From Rhodoferax sp. (lineage in GTDB: Bacteria; Pseudomonadota; Gammaproteobacteria; Burkholderiales; Burkholderiaceae): DNA of 5,915 nt. Below the pieces are notes generated by a model. It was not told where the DNA came from. It did no database searches and worked only from the letters and a program-made list of their open reading frames with translations. Below are positions 1 through 5,915 of the stretch, one piece after another. How positions within the stretch are numbered: the first letter of the stretch is position 1; each line of letters starts with the position of its first letter. The position numbers and the translations under genes were made by a program. The DNA lies in assembly GCA_028292075.1 (NCBI GenBank), contig JAQGNA010000405.1, positions 1 through 5,915 of the forward strand, written 5' to 3'.

Positions 1-837
1 GCCTGGCTTATCGGGCTCGCGCTTGTCCCAGGGATAGAGGAAAACGCCGCCGCGGGTCAGGATGCGGTGCACGTCGGCCACCATGCTGGCGATCCAGCGC
101 ATGTTGAAGTCCTTGCCCCGCGGGCCGTCCTTGCCTTCCAGGCATTCGTCGATGTAGCGCTTCACCGGCGTGTCCCAGTGGCGCATGTTGCTCATGTTGA
201 TCGCGAATTCCTTGGTGTCGTCGGGGATGCGCACGTTCTCCTGCGTCAGCACGAAGGACCCCTGTTCGCGGTCGAGGGTGAACATGGCGACGCCGTTGCC
301 CACGGTCAGCACCAGGGTGGTCTGCGGGCCGTAGACGCAATAGCCGGCGGCGACCTGCTGGCTGCCGGCCTGTAGGAAGTCCTGTTCGGTGACTTCCTGG
401 CCGTCGGGAGACTCCGGCTTCTTCAGCACGCTGAAGATGGTGCCGATGCTGACGTTCACGTCGATGTTGCTTGAGCCGTCGAGCGGGTCGAACAGCAGCA
501 GGTATTCGCCCTGCGGATACCGGTTGGGCACCACATAGATGCTGTCCATTTCTTCGGACGCCATGGCGGCGAGGTGGCCACCCCATTCGTTGGCTTCGAT
601 CAGAACTTCGTTGGCGATGATGTCCAGCTTTTTCTGGATCTCGCCTTGCACGTTCTCGCTTTCGGTCGCGCCCATGATGCTGTTTTCGCCGCCCAGCGCC
701 CCCTTGTTGACGGCCTGGCTGATGCTCTTGCAGGCACGGGCCACCACTTCGAGCAGCAGGCGCAGTTGCGACGGGATCAGGCCGCCGGCGCGCTGCTGCT
801 CCACCAGGTAGCGGGTGAGTGAGATTTTCTGAGACAT
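1..837 (-). CDS. fbp: Fructose-1,6-bisphosphatase class I, 3' end cut by window edge
   Basis: Hydrolyses fructose 1,6-bisphosphate to fructose 6-phosphate plus phosphate, the committed step of gluconeogenesis (also used in the Calvin cycle by autotrophs); a cytosolic, Mg-dependent enzyme. The reading frame begins [15 protein letters not shown] and stays open to base 1, giving 279 residues. The family is usually about 335 long, so some 55 C-terminal residues lie off the window, including the expected KLRxxYEANP-type active-site signature. Visible family motifs are the acidic ASEEM metal-site segment (residues 92-96), [11 protein letters not shown] (115-125) with metal-binding Asp116 and Asp119, and [12 protein letters not shown] near residue 262-273. 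I chose the ATG at 837 because a weak GGA lies about 8 bases upstream; an in-frame ATG six bases earlier (843) would add Met-Pro. It follows pepN by 41 bases with no visible terminator between them, so co-transcription is possible. The identification is very secure. Confidence 0.96.
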   Translation of the reverse strand, partial: MSQKISLTRYLVEQQRAGGLIPSQLRLLLEVVARACKSISQAVNKGALGGENSIMGATESENVQGEIQKKLDIIANEVLIEANEWGGHLAAMASEEMDSIYVVPNRYPQGEYLLLFDPLDGSSNIDVNVSIGTIFSVLKKPESPDGQEVTEQDFLQAGSQQVAAGYCVYGPQTTLVLTVGNGVAMFTLDREQGSFVLTQENVRIPDDTKEFAINMSNMRHWDTPVKRYIDECLEGKDGPRGKDFNMRWIASMVADVHRILTRGGVFLYPWDKREPDKPG

Positions 838-878
838 GGGCATTTCCGTTTCAAAAGTTAAATCGACGAGGACTCATT
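835..878 (-). promoter_or_regulatory. pepN-fbp gap with two tandem in-frame fbp start codons
   Basis: The 41 bases between the pepN stop and the fbp ATG are AT-richer than their surroundings. The sequence GGAAATGCCCATG offers two in-frame ATGs (843 and 837). GGA is too close to the first but about 8 bases from the second, which favours 837. I see no terminator hairpin and no convincing -35/-10 pair, so fbp may be read through from pepN or use a weak promoter of its own. Confidence 0.4.
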
Positions 879-3569
879 TCAGTCGGCCAGCGCGCGAGTG
901 ACGACTTCGCGCACATCGTTGCTGAGGTCGGGTTTGGCGGCCACGCGGACGAGGGCTTCGCGGGCCGCGCTGCGGTAGGGTTCGGTCAGCTTTTTCCAGC
1001 GATCGAGTGCACGCGCGAGGCGGGCTGCCACTTGCGGGTTGATGCCGTCGAGCTCGATCACGCGGTCGCTCCAGAACACATAGCCCGCCGCGTCGGGGCG
1101 ATGGAACGCGCCCGGGTTGGCGCTGCAGTAGCTGAAGATCACGCTGCGTGCGCGATTGGGGTTGCGCAGGTTGAAGTCGGCATGCTTCATCAGCTGGCGC
1201 ACGGCCGGCAAAATGTTGCCCCCGCGGTCAGTTGCGCCGGCCTGCAGCGCGAACCATTTGTCGAGCACCAGCGCCTCGTCTTTGAACATGGCGTGAAAGC
1301 GCAGCAGGGCCTGGGCCGCCAAAGGATGGTTCGACGACACCAGGGCGGTGAGGGCGTTGAACCGATCGGTCATGTTGCCCGCGTCCTTGAACCGCTGGTA
1401 GGCCTTGCCCGGCCAGAGGGTGTCCTGGTTGGCCTGGGCCGCCAGGCAAAGGTGCGTGAGGGCCATGCCGGCCAATGCGCGGCGGCCGCTGGAAAGCGGG
1501 TCGGGCGTGTAGGCGCCGTTGTGTTCGTTGCGCTCGAACACCCAGGCCCAGTCTTCCGCCAATGCAACGGCCAGCTGGCCCCGCATGGCTTCGCGCACGG
1601 CATGGATGCGCTGCGGGTCCACCACGTCGAGCTGCTCGGCGATGTAGGTTTCGGAGGGCAGCGTGAGCACCAGTTCCTTAAAGGCGGCATCGAGCTCCGG
1701 ATGGCGGAGGACGGCGCGCATGGCGTCGATGTAGGCGTCGTTCAGGGGCTGCAGCGGCGCTGGGTCGGCAACCGCCGCGATGGCCTTGATGGCGGAGCGT
1801 ACGGCCAGGCGCTGGCCGGCCTCCCAGCGGTTGAACGGATCCGTGTCGTTGGCCAGCAAAACGAGCAACTGGGCATCGGTGTACTCGTATTCGAGCACGA
1901 CCGGCGCGCTGAAGCCGCGCAGGATCGAGGGCACCGGCTCGACGTCGATGCTGGCGAAGGTCAGCGTTTCGCGGGCCTCGGTCATGACGAAGGTGTAGGG
2001 CGCCGCGAGGCGGGTGCCGTCGGCGGTCTGCAGGTCGAGCTCGGTGCCGTTGCCCAACAGGCCAAGGCTGACCGGAATGACGAAGGGCTCTTTCACTGTC
2101 TGGCCCGGGGTTGGAGCGCAGCTCTGGCTCAGCGTGAGCGTGTACGTGCGCGCCGTGGCGTCGAAGCTGCCGCTGGCATGGACCCGCGGCGTGCCGGCCT
2201 GGCTGTACCAGCGCTTGAACTGCGGCAGCAGCCGGGCCAGGTCCGAGCCGGGGTTGGCGTCGGCAATGGCCTGGGCGAAGTCGTCGCAGGTCACCGCGTG
2301 GCCGTCGTGGCGCTCGAAGTAAAGCGTCATGCCCTTGGCAAAGCCTTCGCGGCCCACCAGCGTCTGCATCATGCGGACGACTTCGGCACCCTTTTCGTAA
2401 ATGGTGACGGTGTAAAAGTTGTTGATCTCGATGTAGCTGTCGGGCCGCACCGGGTGGGCCATCGGGCCCGCGTCTTCGGGGAATTGGGCAGTGCGCAGCA
2501 CGCGCACGTCTTCGATGCGCTTGACGGCGCGGGCCGACGGTTCGCGGCACAGGTCCTGGCTAAATTCCTGATCGCGGAAAACGGTAAGGCCTTCCTTGAG
2601 GCTCAACTGGAACCAGTCGCGGCAGGTGACGCGGTTGCCGGTCCAGTTGTGGAAGTACTCATGGCCCACGACAGACTCGATGTTGGCGTAGTCGGTGTCG
2701 GTTGCGGTGGCCTGGTTCGCCAGCACGTACTTCGTATTGAAGATGTTCAGGCCCTTGTTTTCCATGGCGCCCATGTTGAAGTCGCTGGTGGCCACGATCA
2801 TGAAGCGCTCGAGGTCGAGCGGCAGGCCGAAGCGGGCTTCGTCCCAGGCGACGGAGGCCATCAGCGAGTTCATGGCGTGCTCGGTCTTGTCGAGATCGCC
2901 CGGGCGCACATAGACCTGCAGCAGGTGTTCCTTGCCACTGCGCGCGGCAATGCGCTGCTCGCGTGCCACCAGTTTGCCCGCCACCAGGGCGAAGAGGTAG
3001 CTGGGCTTCTTGAACGGGTCGACCCACTTCGCGAAGTGGCGGCCGTCTTCGAGCGTGCCCTTTTCGACCAGGTTGCCGTTCGACAGCAGCACCGGGTAGC
3101 GTGACTTGTCGGCGCGCAGCGTGACGGTGTAGCTGGCCATCACGTCGGGTCGGTCGAGGAAGTAGGTGATGCGGCGAAAGCCCTCGGCCTCGCACTGGGT
3201 GAAGAAGGAGTCGTTGCTCACATACAAGCCCATCAGCTTGGTGTTCTTCGACGGGCAGCAGGTGGTGAAGATCTCCAGGTCGAAAGCGCCATCGTCGACC
3301 GAAGGCAGGTTCTCCAGCACCAGCTGGTTGCCTTCCATCTTGAACGACGCGCCCTGTCCGTTGACCAGCACGCGGGCCAGGTTGAGCTCCTCGCCGTCCA
3401 GGCGCAGCGGCTGGGCCGGCACGTCGGCGTTGCGGCGCAGCCGCATCTTGTTGAGCACCCGGGTCTTCCCGGGGTCGAGGTCGAAGCAGAGTTCGACCGT
3501 GTCGATCCAGAAGGCCGGCGCGGTGTAGTCCGCGCGGTGAATGGCAGAAGGTTGTCCTTCACGCGTCAT
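879..3569 (-). CDS. pepN: Aminopeptidase N, M1-family zinc metallopeptidase
   Basis: Cytosolic zinc aminopeptidase that removes N-terminal residues from peptides in the late steps of protein turnover. The product is 896 residues; E. coli PepN has 870. It shows the M1 hallmarks: the exopeptidase motif GAMEN (267-271), zinc motif HEYFH (303-307) with the third ligand Glu326 exactly 18 residues later, Glu127 in QCEAEGF matching the E. coli amino-group ligand Glu121, and Tyr391 in YEKGAE matching transition-state Tyr381. Compared from memory with E. coli, about four residues are inserted near 341-344 (CREP), between Glu326 and Tyr391. No signal peptide is seen. The start MTREGQPSAIHRADY matches the usual N-terminus and has GGAG seven bases upstream. 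A longer in-frame extension to 3725 runs through the HAD gene and looks non-coding. The start overlaps the HAD gene by 11 bases, so translation is probably coupled. The stop is UGA. Confidence 0.97.
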   Translation of the reverse strand: MTREGQPSAIHRADYTAPAFWIDTVELCFDLDPGKTRVLNKMRLRRNADVPAQPLRLDGEELNLARVLVNGQGASFKMEGNQLVLENLPSVDDGAFDLEIFTTCCPSKNTKLMGLYVSNDSFFTQCEAEGFRRITYFLDRPDVMASYTVTLRADKSRYPVLLSNGNLVEKGTLEDGRHFAKWVDPFKKPSYLFALVAGKLVAREQRIAARSGKEHLLQVYVRPGDLDKTEHAMNSLMASVAWDEARFGLPLDLERFMIVATSDFNMGAMENKGLNIFNTKYVLANQATATDTDYANIESVVGHEYFHNWTGNRVTCRDWFQLSLKEGLTVFRDQEFSQDLCREPSARAVKRIEDVRVLRTAQFPEDAGPMAHPVRPDSYIEINNFYTVTIYEKGAEVVRMMQTLVGREGFAKGMTLYFERHDGHAVTCDDFAQAIADANPGSDLARLLPQFKRWYSQAGTPRVHASGSFDATARTYTLTLSQSCAPTPGQTVKEPFVIPVSLGLLGNGTELDLQTADGTRLAAPYTFVMTEARETLTFASIDVEPVPSILRGFSAPVVLEYEYTDAQLLVLLANDTDPFNRWEAGQRLAVRSAIKAIAAVADPAPLQPLNDAYIDAMRAVLRHPELDAAFKELVLTLPSETYIAEQLDVVDPQRIHAVREAMRGQLAVALAEDWAWVFERNEHNGAYTPDPLSSGRRALAGMALTHLCLAAQANQDTLWPGKAYQRFKDAGNMTDRFNALTALVSSNHPLAAQALLRFHAMFKDEALVLDKWFALQAGATDRGGNILPAVRQLMKHADFNLRNPNRARSVIFSYCSANPGAFHRPDAAGYVFWSDRVIELDGINPQVAARLARALDRWKKLTEPYRSAAREALVRVAAKPDLSNDVREVVTRALAD

Positions 3570-4257
3570 GGAGGTGCTCCAGAAAGTTCGATTGGATGAG
3601 TTCGCCGTAGTCGCGCACGCAGGTGATGACGTGCGGGCCGGCCAGTTCTTCAGGTGTGTTGGTGGTGCAGATGCCCACGGCGCGCATGCCGGCGCGGCGC
3701 GCGGCCTCGATGCCGAACGGCGCATCTTCGAACACGATGCAGCGCTCGGGGGCCACGCCCATGCGTTCGGCCACCGCCAGGAAGATCGCCGGCGTCGGCT
3801 TGCCGCTCAGGCCTTCGTCGCCGCGCGCGATCGCATCGGGCCGGGTTGTCATCCGCAGATGACCCATGGCGAATTCGACGTTGTGGATGTCGCCGGCCGT
3901 GCCCACGCCGACCTTCAGGCCGCGTGCCCGGGTGGCCTCGTGGAAAGCGCTGAAGCCGGCAACCTCCTTGAAGATCGGGCCGAAGATGTCGCGGTAGAGC
4001 TGCTCTTTCTCGTGCACCAGCGCCCATGCCGTGGACTCGTCCATGTCGGGTTGGCCGAGGATCAGGCGCACGCATTCGATGCCGGTGCGCCCCGTGGTGC
4101 GGCGCATCAGTTCGTCGATGTCCATCGCCACCCCATGCTGGCGCGCGAAGTCCTGCCAGGTCGAGGCATGGTGCGGCATGGAATCGATCATGGTGCCGTC
4201 CATGTCGAAAATGATGGCTTCGACCGGCGATCGCATCGGGCGGTTCGGCAGCGACAT
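3559..4257 (-). CDS. HAD-superfamily phosphatase, beta-phosphoglucomutase-like subgroup
   Basis: Predicted soluble phosphatase or phosphomutase of 232 residues with all four HAD motifs: I, FDMDGT with nucleophile Asp18 and acid/base Asp20; II, Thr120 in VGTAGD; III, Lys153 in GKPTPAIF; IV, Glu177-Asp178 in FEDAPFGIEAARRAG. A helical cap lies between motifs I and II (roughly 30-100). His30, twelve residues after the nucleophile, and Arg57 in TTGRTG fall where beta-phosphoglucomutase has His20 and Arg49, which suggests a small sugar-phosphate-like substrate. The true substrate cannot be read from sequence, so no symbol is given. The ATG at 4257 is preferred over Met8 (4236) because AGGG sits six bases upstream of the former and nothing suitable precedes the latter. 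Its ATG shares one base with the prfB UGA, and its end overlaps pepN by 11 bases, placing it in the middle of a coupled three-gene unit. The stop is UGA. Confidence 0.9.
   Translation of the reverse strand: MSLPNRPMRSPVEAIIFDMDGTMIDSMPHHASTWQDFARQHGVAMDIDELMRRTTGRTGIECVRLILGQPDMDESTAWALVHEKEQLYRDIFGPIFKEVAGFSAFHEATRARGLKVGVGTAGDIHNVEFAMGHLRMTTRPDAIARGDEGLSGKPTPAIFLAVAERMGVAPERCIVFEDAPFGIEAARRAGMRAVGICTTNTPEELAGPHVITCVRDYGELIQSNFLEHLHDA
3569..3581 (-). promoter_or_regulatory. pepN Shine-Dalgarno inside a small hairpin
   Basis: On the coding strand TGGAG-CAC-CTCCA is a perfect 5-bp inverted repeat with a 3-base loop. Its left arm contains the GGAG ribosome binding site (3577-3580) and its right arm ends on the A of the pepN ATG. 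The whole element lies inside the HAD coding sequence, whose stop is at 3559-3561. Folding would hide the binding site, and a ribosome finishing the HAD gene would open it, consistent with translational coupling. The repeat is seen directly; the regulatory role is inferred, and such a short stem can occur by chance. Confidence 0.45.
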
Positions 4258-4267
4258 CAAACGCCCT
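4255..4267 (-). promoter_or_regulatory. HAD gene ribosome binding site and TGATG stop/start overlap
   Basis: The coding strand reads AGGGCGTTTGATG. AGGG (4264-4267) lies six bases before the ATG, and the prfB stop TGA (4257-4259) shares its A with that ATG. This is the classic termination-reinitiation arrangement. It decides the HAD start and implies that ribosomes releasing at the prfB UGA can begin the next protein directly. Confidence 0.7.
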
Positions 4268-5361
4268 GCTTCAGCGATGCTTCGATGAACACATCCAGGT
4301 CGCCGTCCAGCACCTTTTGCGTGGCCGAAACCTCGACGTTGGTGCGCAGGTCCTTGATGCGGCTGTTGTCCAGCACATAGCTGCGGATCTGGTGGCCCCA
4401 GCCCACGTCGGTCTTGGTGTCCTCGAGCTTTTGCTGGGCTTCCTGCTGCTTGCGCAACTCGAAGTCGTACAGCCGCGAGCGCAGGCGCTTCCAGGCGACG
4501 TCGCGGTTGCTGTGCTGGCTGCGGCCGTCCTGGCACTGCACCACGATACCGGTCGGGATGTGCGTCAGGCGCACCGCCGAATCGGTCTTGTTGATGTGCT
4601 GGCCGCCGGCGCCGCTGGCGCGGAAGGTGTCGGTGCGCACGTCGCTCGGGTTGATGTCGATCTCGATCGAGTCGTCGATCTCGGGGTAGACAAAAACGCT
4701 GGCGAAGCTGGTGTGGCGCCCGCCCGAGCTGTCGAACGGGCTCTTGCGCACGAGGCGGTGCACGCCGGTTTCGGTGCGCAGCAGGCCGAACGCATATTCG
4801 CCTTCGACCTTGATCGTGGCGCCCTTGATGCCGGCGGTGTCGCCGTCCGAGATGTCTTCCACCGTGGCGGTAAAACCCTTGCGTTCGGCATAGCGCAGGT
4901 ACTGGCGCAGCAGCATGCTGGCCCAGTCGCAGGCTTCGGTGCCGCCCGCGCCGGCCTGGATGTCCAGGAAGCAGGGCAGGGGGTCGGCCGGGTTGTTGAA
5001 CATGCGGCGGAACTCGAGCGCTTCCACTTCCGTGGCGAGCTTGGCGGTCTCGGTCTCGATGGTGATCAGGCCGTCATCGTCGCCTTCTTCCTTCGACATT
5101 TCGAAGAGTTCGCTGTTGTCGGACAGCTCGCTCTGGAGCTTGTTCAGCGACAGCACCACGGCGTCGAGCGACTTCTTTTCCTTGCCCAGTTCCTGGGCCT
5201 TCTTGGGGTCGTTCCAGACGCCCGGGTCTTCCAGCGAGGCGTTGACGGTCCTCAGACGTTCGGCTTTGGCATCGTAGTCAAAGATACCTCCGTAAATCTT
5301 CCGTCCGCGCGCTCAGCGAGACGAGTTGGTTGCCGATGGTGTTGATGCGTTCTGCGTCCAT
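4257..5361 (-). CDS. prfB: Peptide chain release factor 2, made by +1 programmed frameshift
   Basis: RF2 recognises UGA and UAA stop codons in the ribosomal A site and triggers hydrolysis of the peptidyl-tRNA. The gene is in two frames: bases 5361-5281 encode 27 residues from [10 protein letters not shown] to RRYL, codon 28 is UGA (5278-5280), and skipping the T at 5280 continues as DYDAKAERL from 5279 to the stop at 4257-4259. The joined protein is 367 residues; E. coli RF2 has 365. The stop-recognition tripeptide SPF is at 207-209 and the catalytic GGQ at 252-254 in ASGAGGQH. Ala248 sits at the position of E. coli K-12 Thr246, so this is the common form rather than the K-12 variant. A simple open-frame call would begin falsely at an internal GTG (5159). 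The ribosome binding site before 5361 is weak (AGAAAG about 8 bases upstream). lysS, a frequent prfB partner, is not downstream; the HAD gene and pepN are. Confidence 0.97.
5277..5292 (-). promoter_or_regulatory. prfB +1 programmed frameshift site with internal Shine-Dalgarno
   Basis: The coding strand reads CGGAGGTATCTTTGAC. The Shine-Dalgarno-like CGGAGG (5287-5292) is followed by TAT, the slippery CTT and then TGA-C, with the same spacing as E. coli (AGGGGG-TAT-CTT-TGAC). In E. coli prfB, scarce RF2 leaves the ribosome paused at the poorly terminating UGAC, and the upstream pairing with 16S rRNA pushes peptidyl-tRNA(Leu) forward one base. Abundant RF2 terminates there and yields only a 27-residue peptide. 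The element is seen directly; its behaviour is established for the family. Confidence 0.96.
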
Positions 5362-5406
5362 GATTTGCTTTCTGTGTAGGGGGAGGCCCGGTGGGGCTGA
5401 TGGCGT

Positions 5407-5415
5407 ATTTTCTCA
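5407..5415 (-). promoter_or_regulatory. Weak extended -10 promoter candidate for prfB
   Basis: The coding strand reads TGAGAAAAT: a TGN extension followed by GAAAAT, which matches four of six bases of TATAAT. It is the most AT-rich patch in the gap and would place the transcript start about 40 bases before the prfB ATG. No -35 box is visible 17 bases upstream, where the sequence is GC-rich. The call is a guess from position and composition. Confidence 0.25.
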
Positions 5416-5501
5416 TGCCTGCCGACATGCCCGGGCGGGCGGGGCCACTCGGCGGGCTGGTGCAAATGTCAGGTTGCGCTACGTTCGGCCGGGTTCCAGC
5501 A

Positions 5502-5519
5502 GGGTGCGCCGGGGTGCGC
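5502..5519. repeat. Tandem GGGTGCGC direct repeat, 10-base period
   Basis: GGGTGCGC occurs at 5502-5509 and again at 5512-5519, exactly one helical turn apart. This could be a pair of protein contacts on one face of the DNA, but two copies of an 8-mer in GC-rich DNA can arise by chance. No function is assigned. Confidence 0.3.
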
Positions 5520-5526
5520 AGAGCAG

Positions 5527-5570
5527 GGCCGGCCGTGCCCGTCGGCCGAGTCCCCCGGGCACGGCCGGCC
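5527..5570 (-). terminator. Perfect 15-bp hairpin after the hydrolase gene, likely 3'-end structure
   Basis: GGCCGGCCGTGCCCG (5527-5541) is the exact reverse complement of 5556-5570, separated by 14 bases that contain the palindrome TCGGCCGA (5542-5549). In the hydrolase transcript the stem begins 13 bases after the UAG stop. No T-tract follows it on either strand, so it is not a textbook intrinsic terminator. It may be a U-less terminator or a stabiliser of the mRNA 3' end. The T-run lies before the stem, between the stop and the hairpin. The inverted repeat is certain; the terminator role is inferred from position. Confidence 0.5.
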
Positions 5571-5583
5571 AAAAGGCCGCGGA

Positions 5584-5915
5584 CTACGCGAGGAAGTCTT
5601 CGATCAGGCGGGCCAGGGCGGCCGGCTGGTCGTGGTGCAACATGTGGCCGGCGTCGGCCATGGTGGCGGTGCGCACGTTGGGCACCTGCTTCAGGCGTTC
5701 GCGGAACTCGGCCAGGGTGTATTGGCCGGGCCAGTATTTTGCAAAGGTGTCGTCTGACGCGTCCACCGCGAGCGTGGGCGCGGCAATGCGCTGGTAGAGC
5801 GCCAGCACCTCGTCGAGCCGGGTCAGCTGCGCGAAAACGATCTTGTGCGCCGGGTCGCCCAGGATGCGCCACTGGCCGTCGGCATCGGGGCGGGCCCAGT
5901 GCGATGCCAGCCACA
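5584..5915 (-). CDS. Alpha/beta-fold hydrolase, C-terminal 109 residues only
   Basis: Only the end of the gene is present; the start and the nucleophile elbow (usually GxSxG) lie beyond base 5915. The visible 109 residues begin WLASHWARPD and end IEDFLA at a UAG. They contain the last two catalytic elements of the alpha/beta-hydrolase fold: a beta strand then acidic loop, PTLAVDASDD (fragment residues 46-55), where Asp54 or Asp55 would be the catalytic acid, and AGHMLHHDQP (88-97), where His90 would be the catalytic histidine, followed by the closing helix. The segment GDPAHK (19-24) before the acid strand resembles alpha/beta hydrolases that I recall from Burkholderiales. Substrate cannot be inferred: esterase, lactonase and other activities share this fold. 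It is separated from prfB by 222 bases including a strong hairpin, so it is probably a different transcription unit. Confidence 0.85.
   Translation of the reverse strand, partial: WLASHWARPDADGQWRILGDPAHKIVFAQLTRLDEVLALYQRIAAPTLAVDASDDTFAKYWPGQYTLAEFRERLKQVPNVRTATMADAGHMLHHDQPAALARLIEDFLA

Larger units (their letters stand above)
5362..5526. other. Intergenic leader upstream of prfB
   Basis: This is the prfB-proximal 165 bases of the gap between prfB and the hydrolase. No coding sequence is supported on either strand. It contains the weak promoter candidate at 5407-5415 and a short GGGTGCGC direct repeat, and is otherwise GC-rich. The strand just upstream of the prfB ATG is pyrimidine-rich apart from AGAAAG, so there is no strong ribosome binding site. 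Confidence 0.6.

Noticed and set aside
851..877. Eight-codon minus-strand mini-ORF (MSPRRFNF) between pepN and fbp, as a possible leader peptide
   Set aside because: It has no ribosome binding site beyond chance reinitiation after the pepN stop, no run of regulatory codons, and no hairpins that would make an attenuator.
819..3104. 761-codon open frame on the plus strand opposite pepN
   Set aside because: It lies wholly antisense to pepN, a gene with complete M1 catalytic motifs. Its product is rich in Gly, Ala, Val, Arg and His, as expected when the complement of GC-rich codons is read, and shows no recognisable domain. Long antisense frames are common in such genomes.
3570..3725. Upstream in-frame extension of pepN adding 52 residues
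   Set aside because: It runs inside the HAD gene in another frame, through motif IV, and its residues do not resemble an M1 N-terminus. MTREGQ at 3569 has a ribosome binding site and the expected family start.
3541..4380. 279-codon plus-strand open frame opposite the HAD gene
   Set aside because: It is antisense to a gene with all four HAD motifs, and its translation has no recognisable fold or plausible start context.
4317..5345. 342-codon plus-strand open frame opposite prfB
   Set aside because: It is a shadow of the verified RF2 gene, with the same mirror composition (Val, Ala, Gly, Asp-rich) and no family motif. It also crosses the frameshift site, which the real gene explains fully.
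4257..5361. prfB as a frameshifted pseudogene or sequencing error
   Set aside because: The shift falls exactly at the conserved Shine-Dalgarno-CTT-TGAC recoding element, and the rest of the protein is intact with SPF and GGQ motifs.
5400..5915. Plus-strand frame from ATG 5400, open to the window end, with G-rich sequence upstream
   Set aside because: The G-run upstream superficially resembles a ribosome binding site, but the frame passes through the hairpin and then antisense through the hydrolase catalytic region. The product is Arg/Gly/Pro-rich low-complexity sequence.

Overview
The window is high-GC chromosomal DNA whose proteins look most like Betaproteobacteria, order Burkholderiales, probably Comamonadaceae. 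This placement rests on recalled protein similarity and GC-rich codon use, not on a search. All five genes lie on the minus strand, so the order of transcription runs from high to low coordinates. I saw no tRNA, rRNA, CRISPR array, insertion sequence or other sign of mobile DNA.

In transcription order the window holds: (1) the last 109 residues of an alpha/beta-fold hydrolase (5584-5915, start off the window); (2) a 222-base gap (5362-5583) with a perfect 15-bp inverted repeat just after the hydrolase stop and a weak promoter candidate nearer prfB; (3) prfB (4257-5361), encoding release factor 2 through the classic +1 programmed frameshift at an in-frame UGA, codon 28; (4) a HAD-superfamily phosphatase (3559-4257) whose ATG shares one base with the prfB stop (TGATG); (5) pepN (879-3569), an M1-family aminopeptidase N whose start overlaps the end of the HAD gene by 11 bases; and (6) fbp (1-837), class I fructose-1,6-bisphosphatase, cut by the window edge after 279 residues.

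prfB, the HAD gene and pepN overlap head to tail and all end in UGA, so they almost certainly form one translationally coupled unit. RF2 controls its own synthesis at the frameshift site. The abundance of RF2 could therefore also affect translation of the phosphatase and of aminopeptidase N. This is the most interesting idea here, and it is an inference. The genes themselves are housekeeping: peptide release, turnover of peptides to amino acids, and the gluconeogenic step at fructose-1,6-bisphosphate. I did not find an unknown defence, mobile or biosynthetic system. The long open frames on the plus strand are antisense shadows of the real genes.
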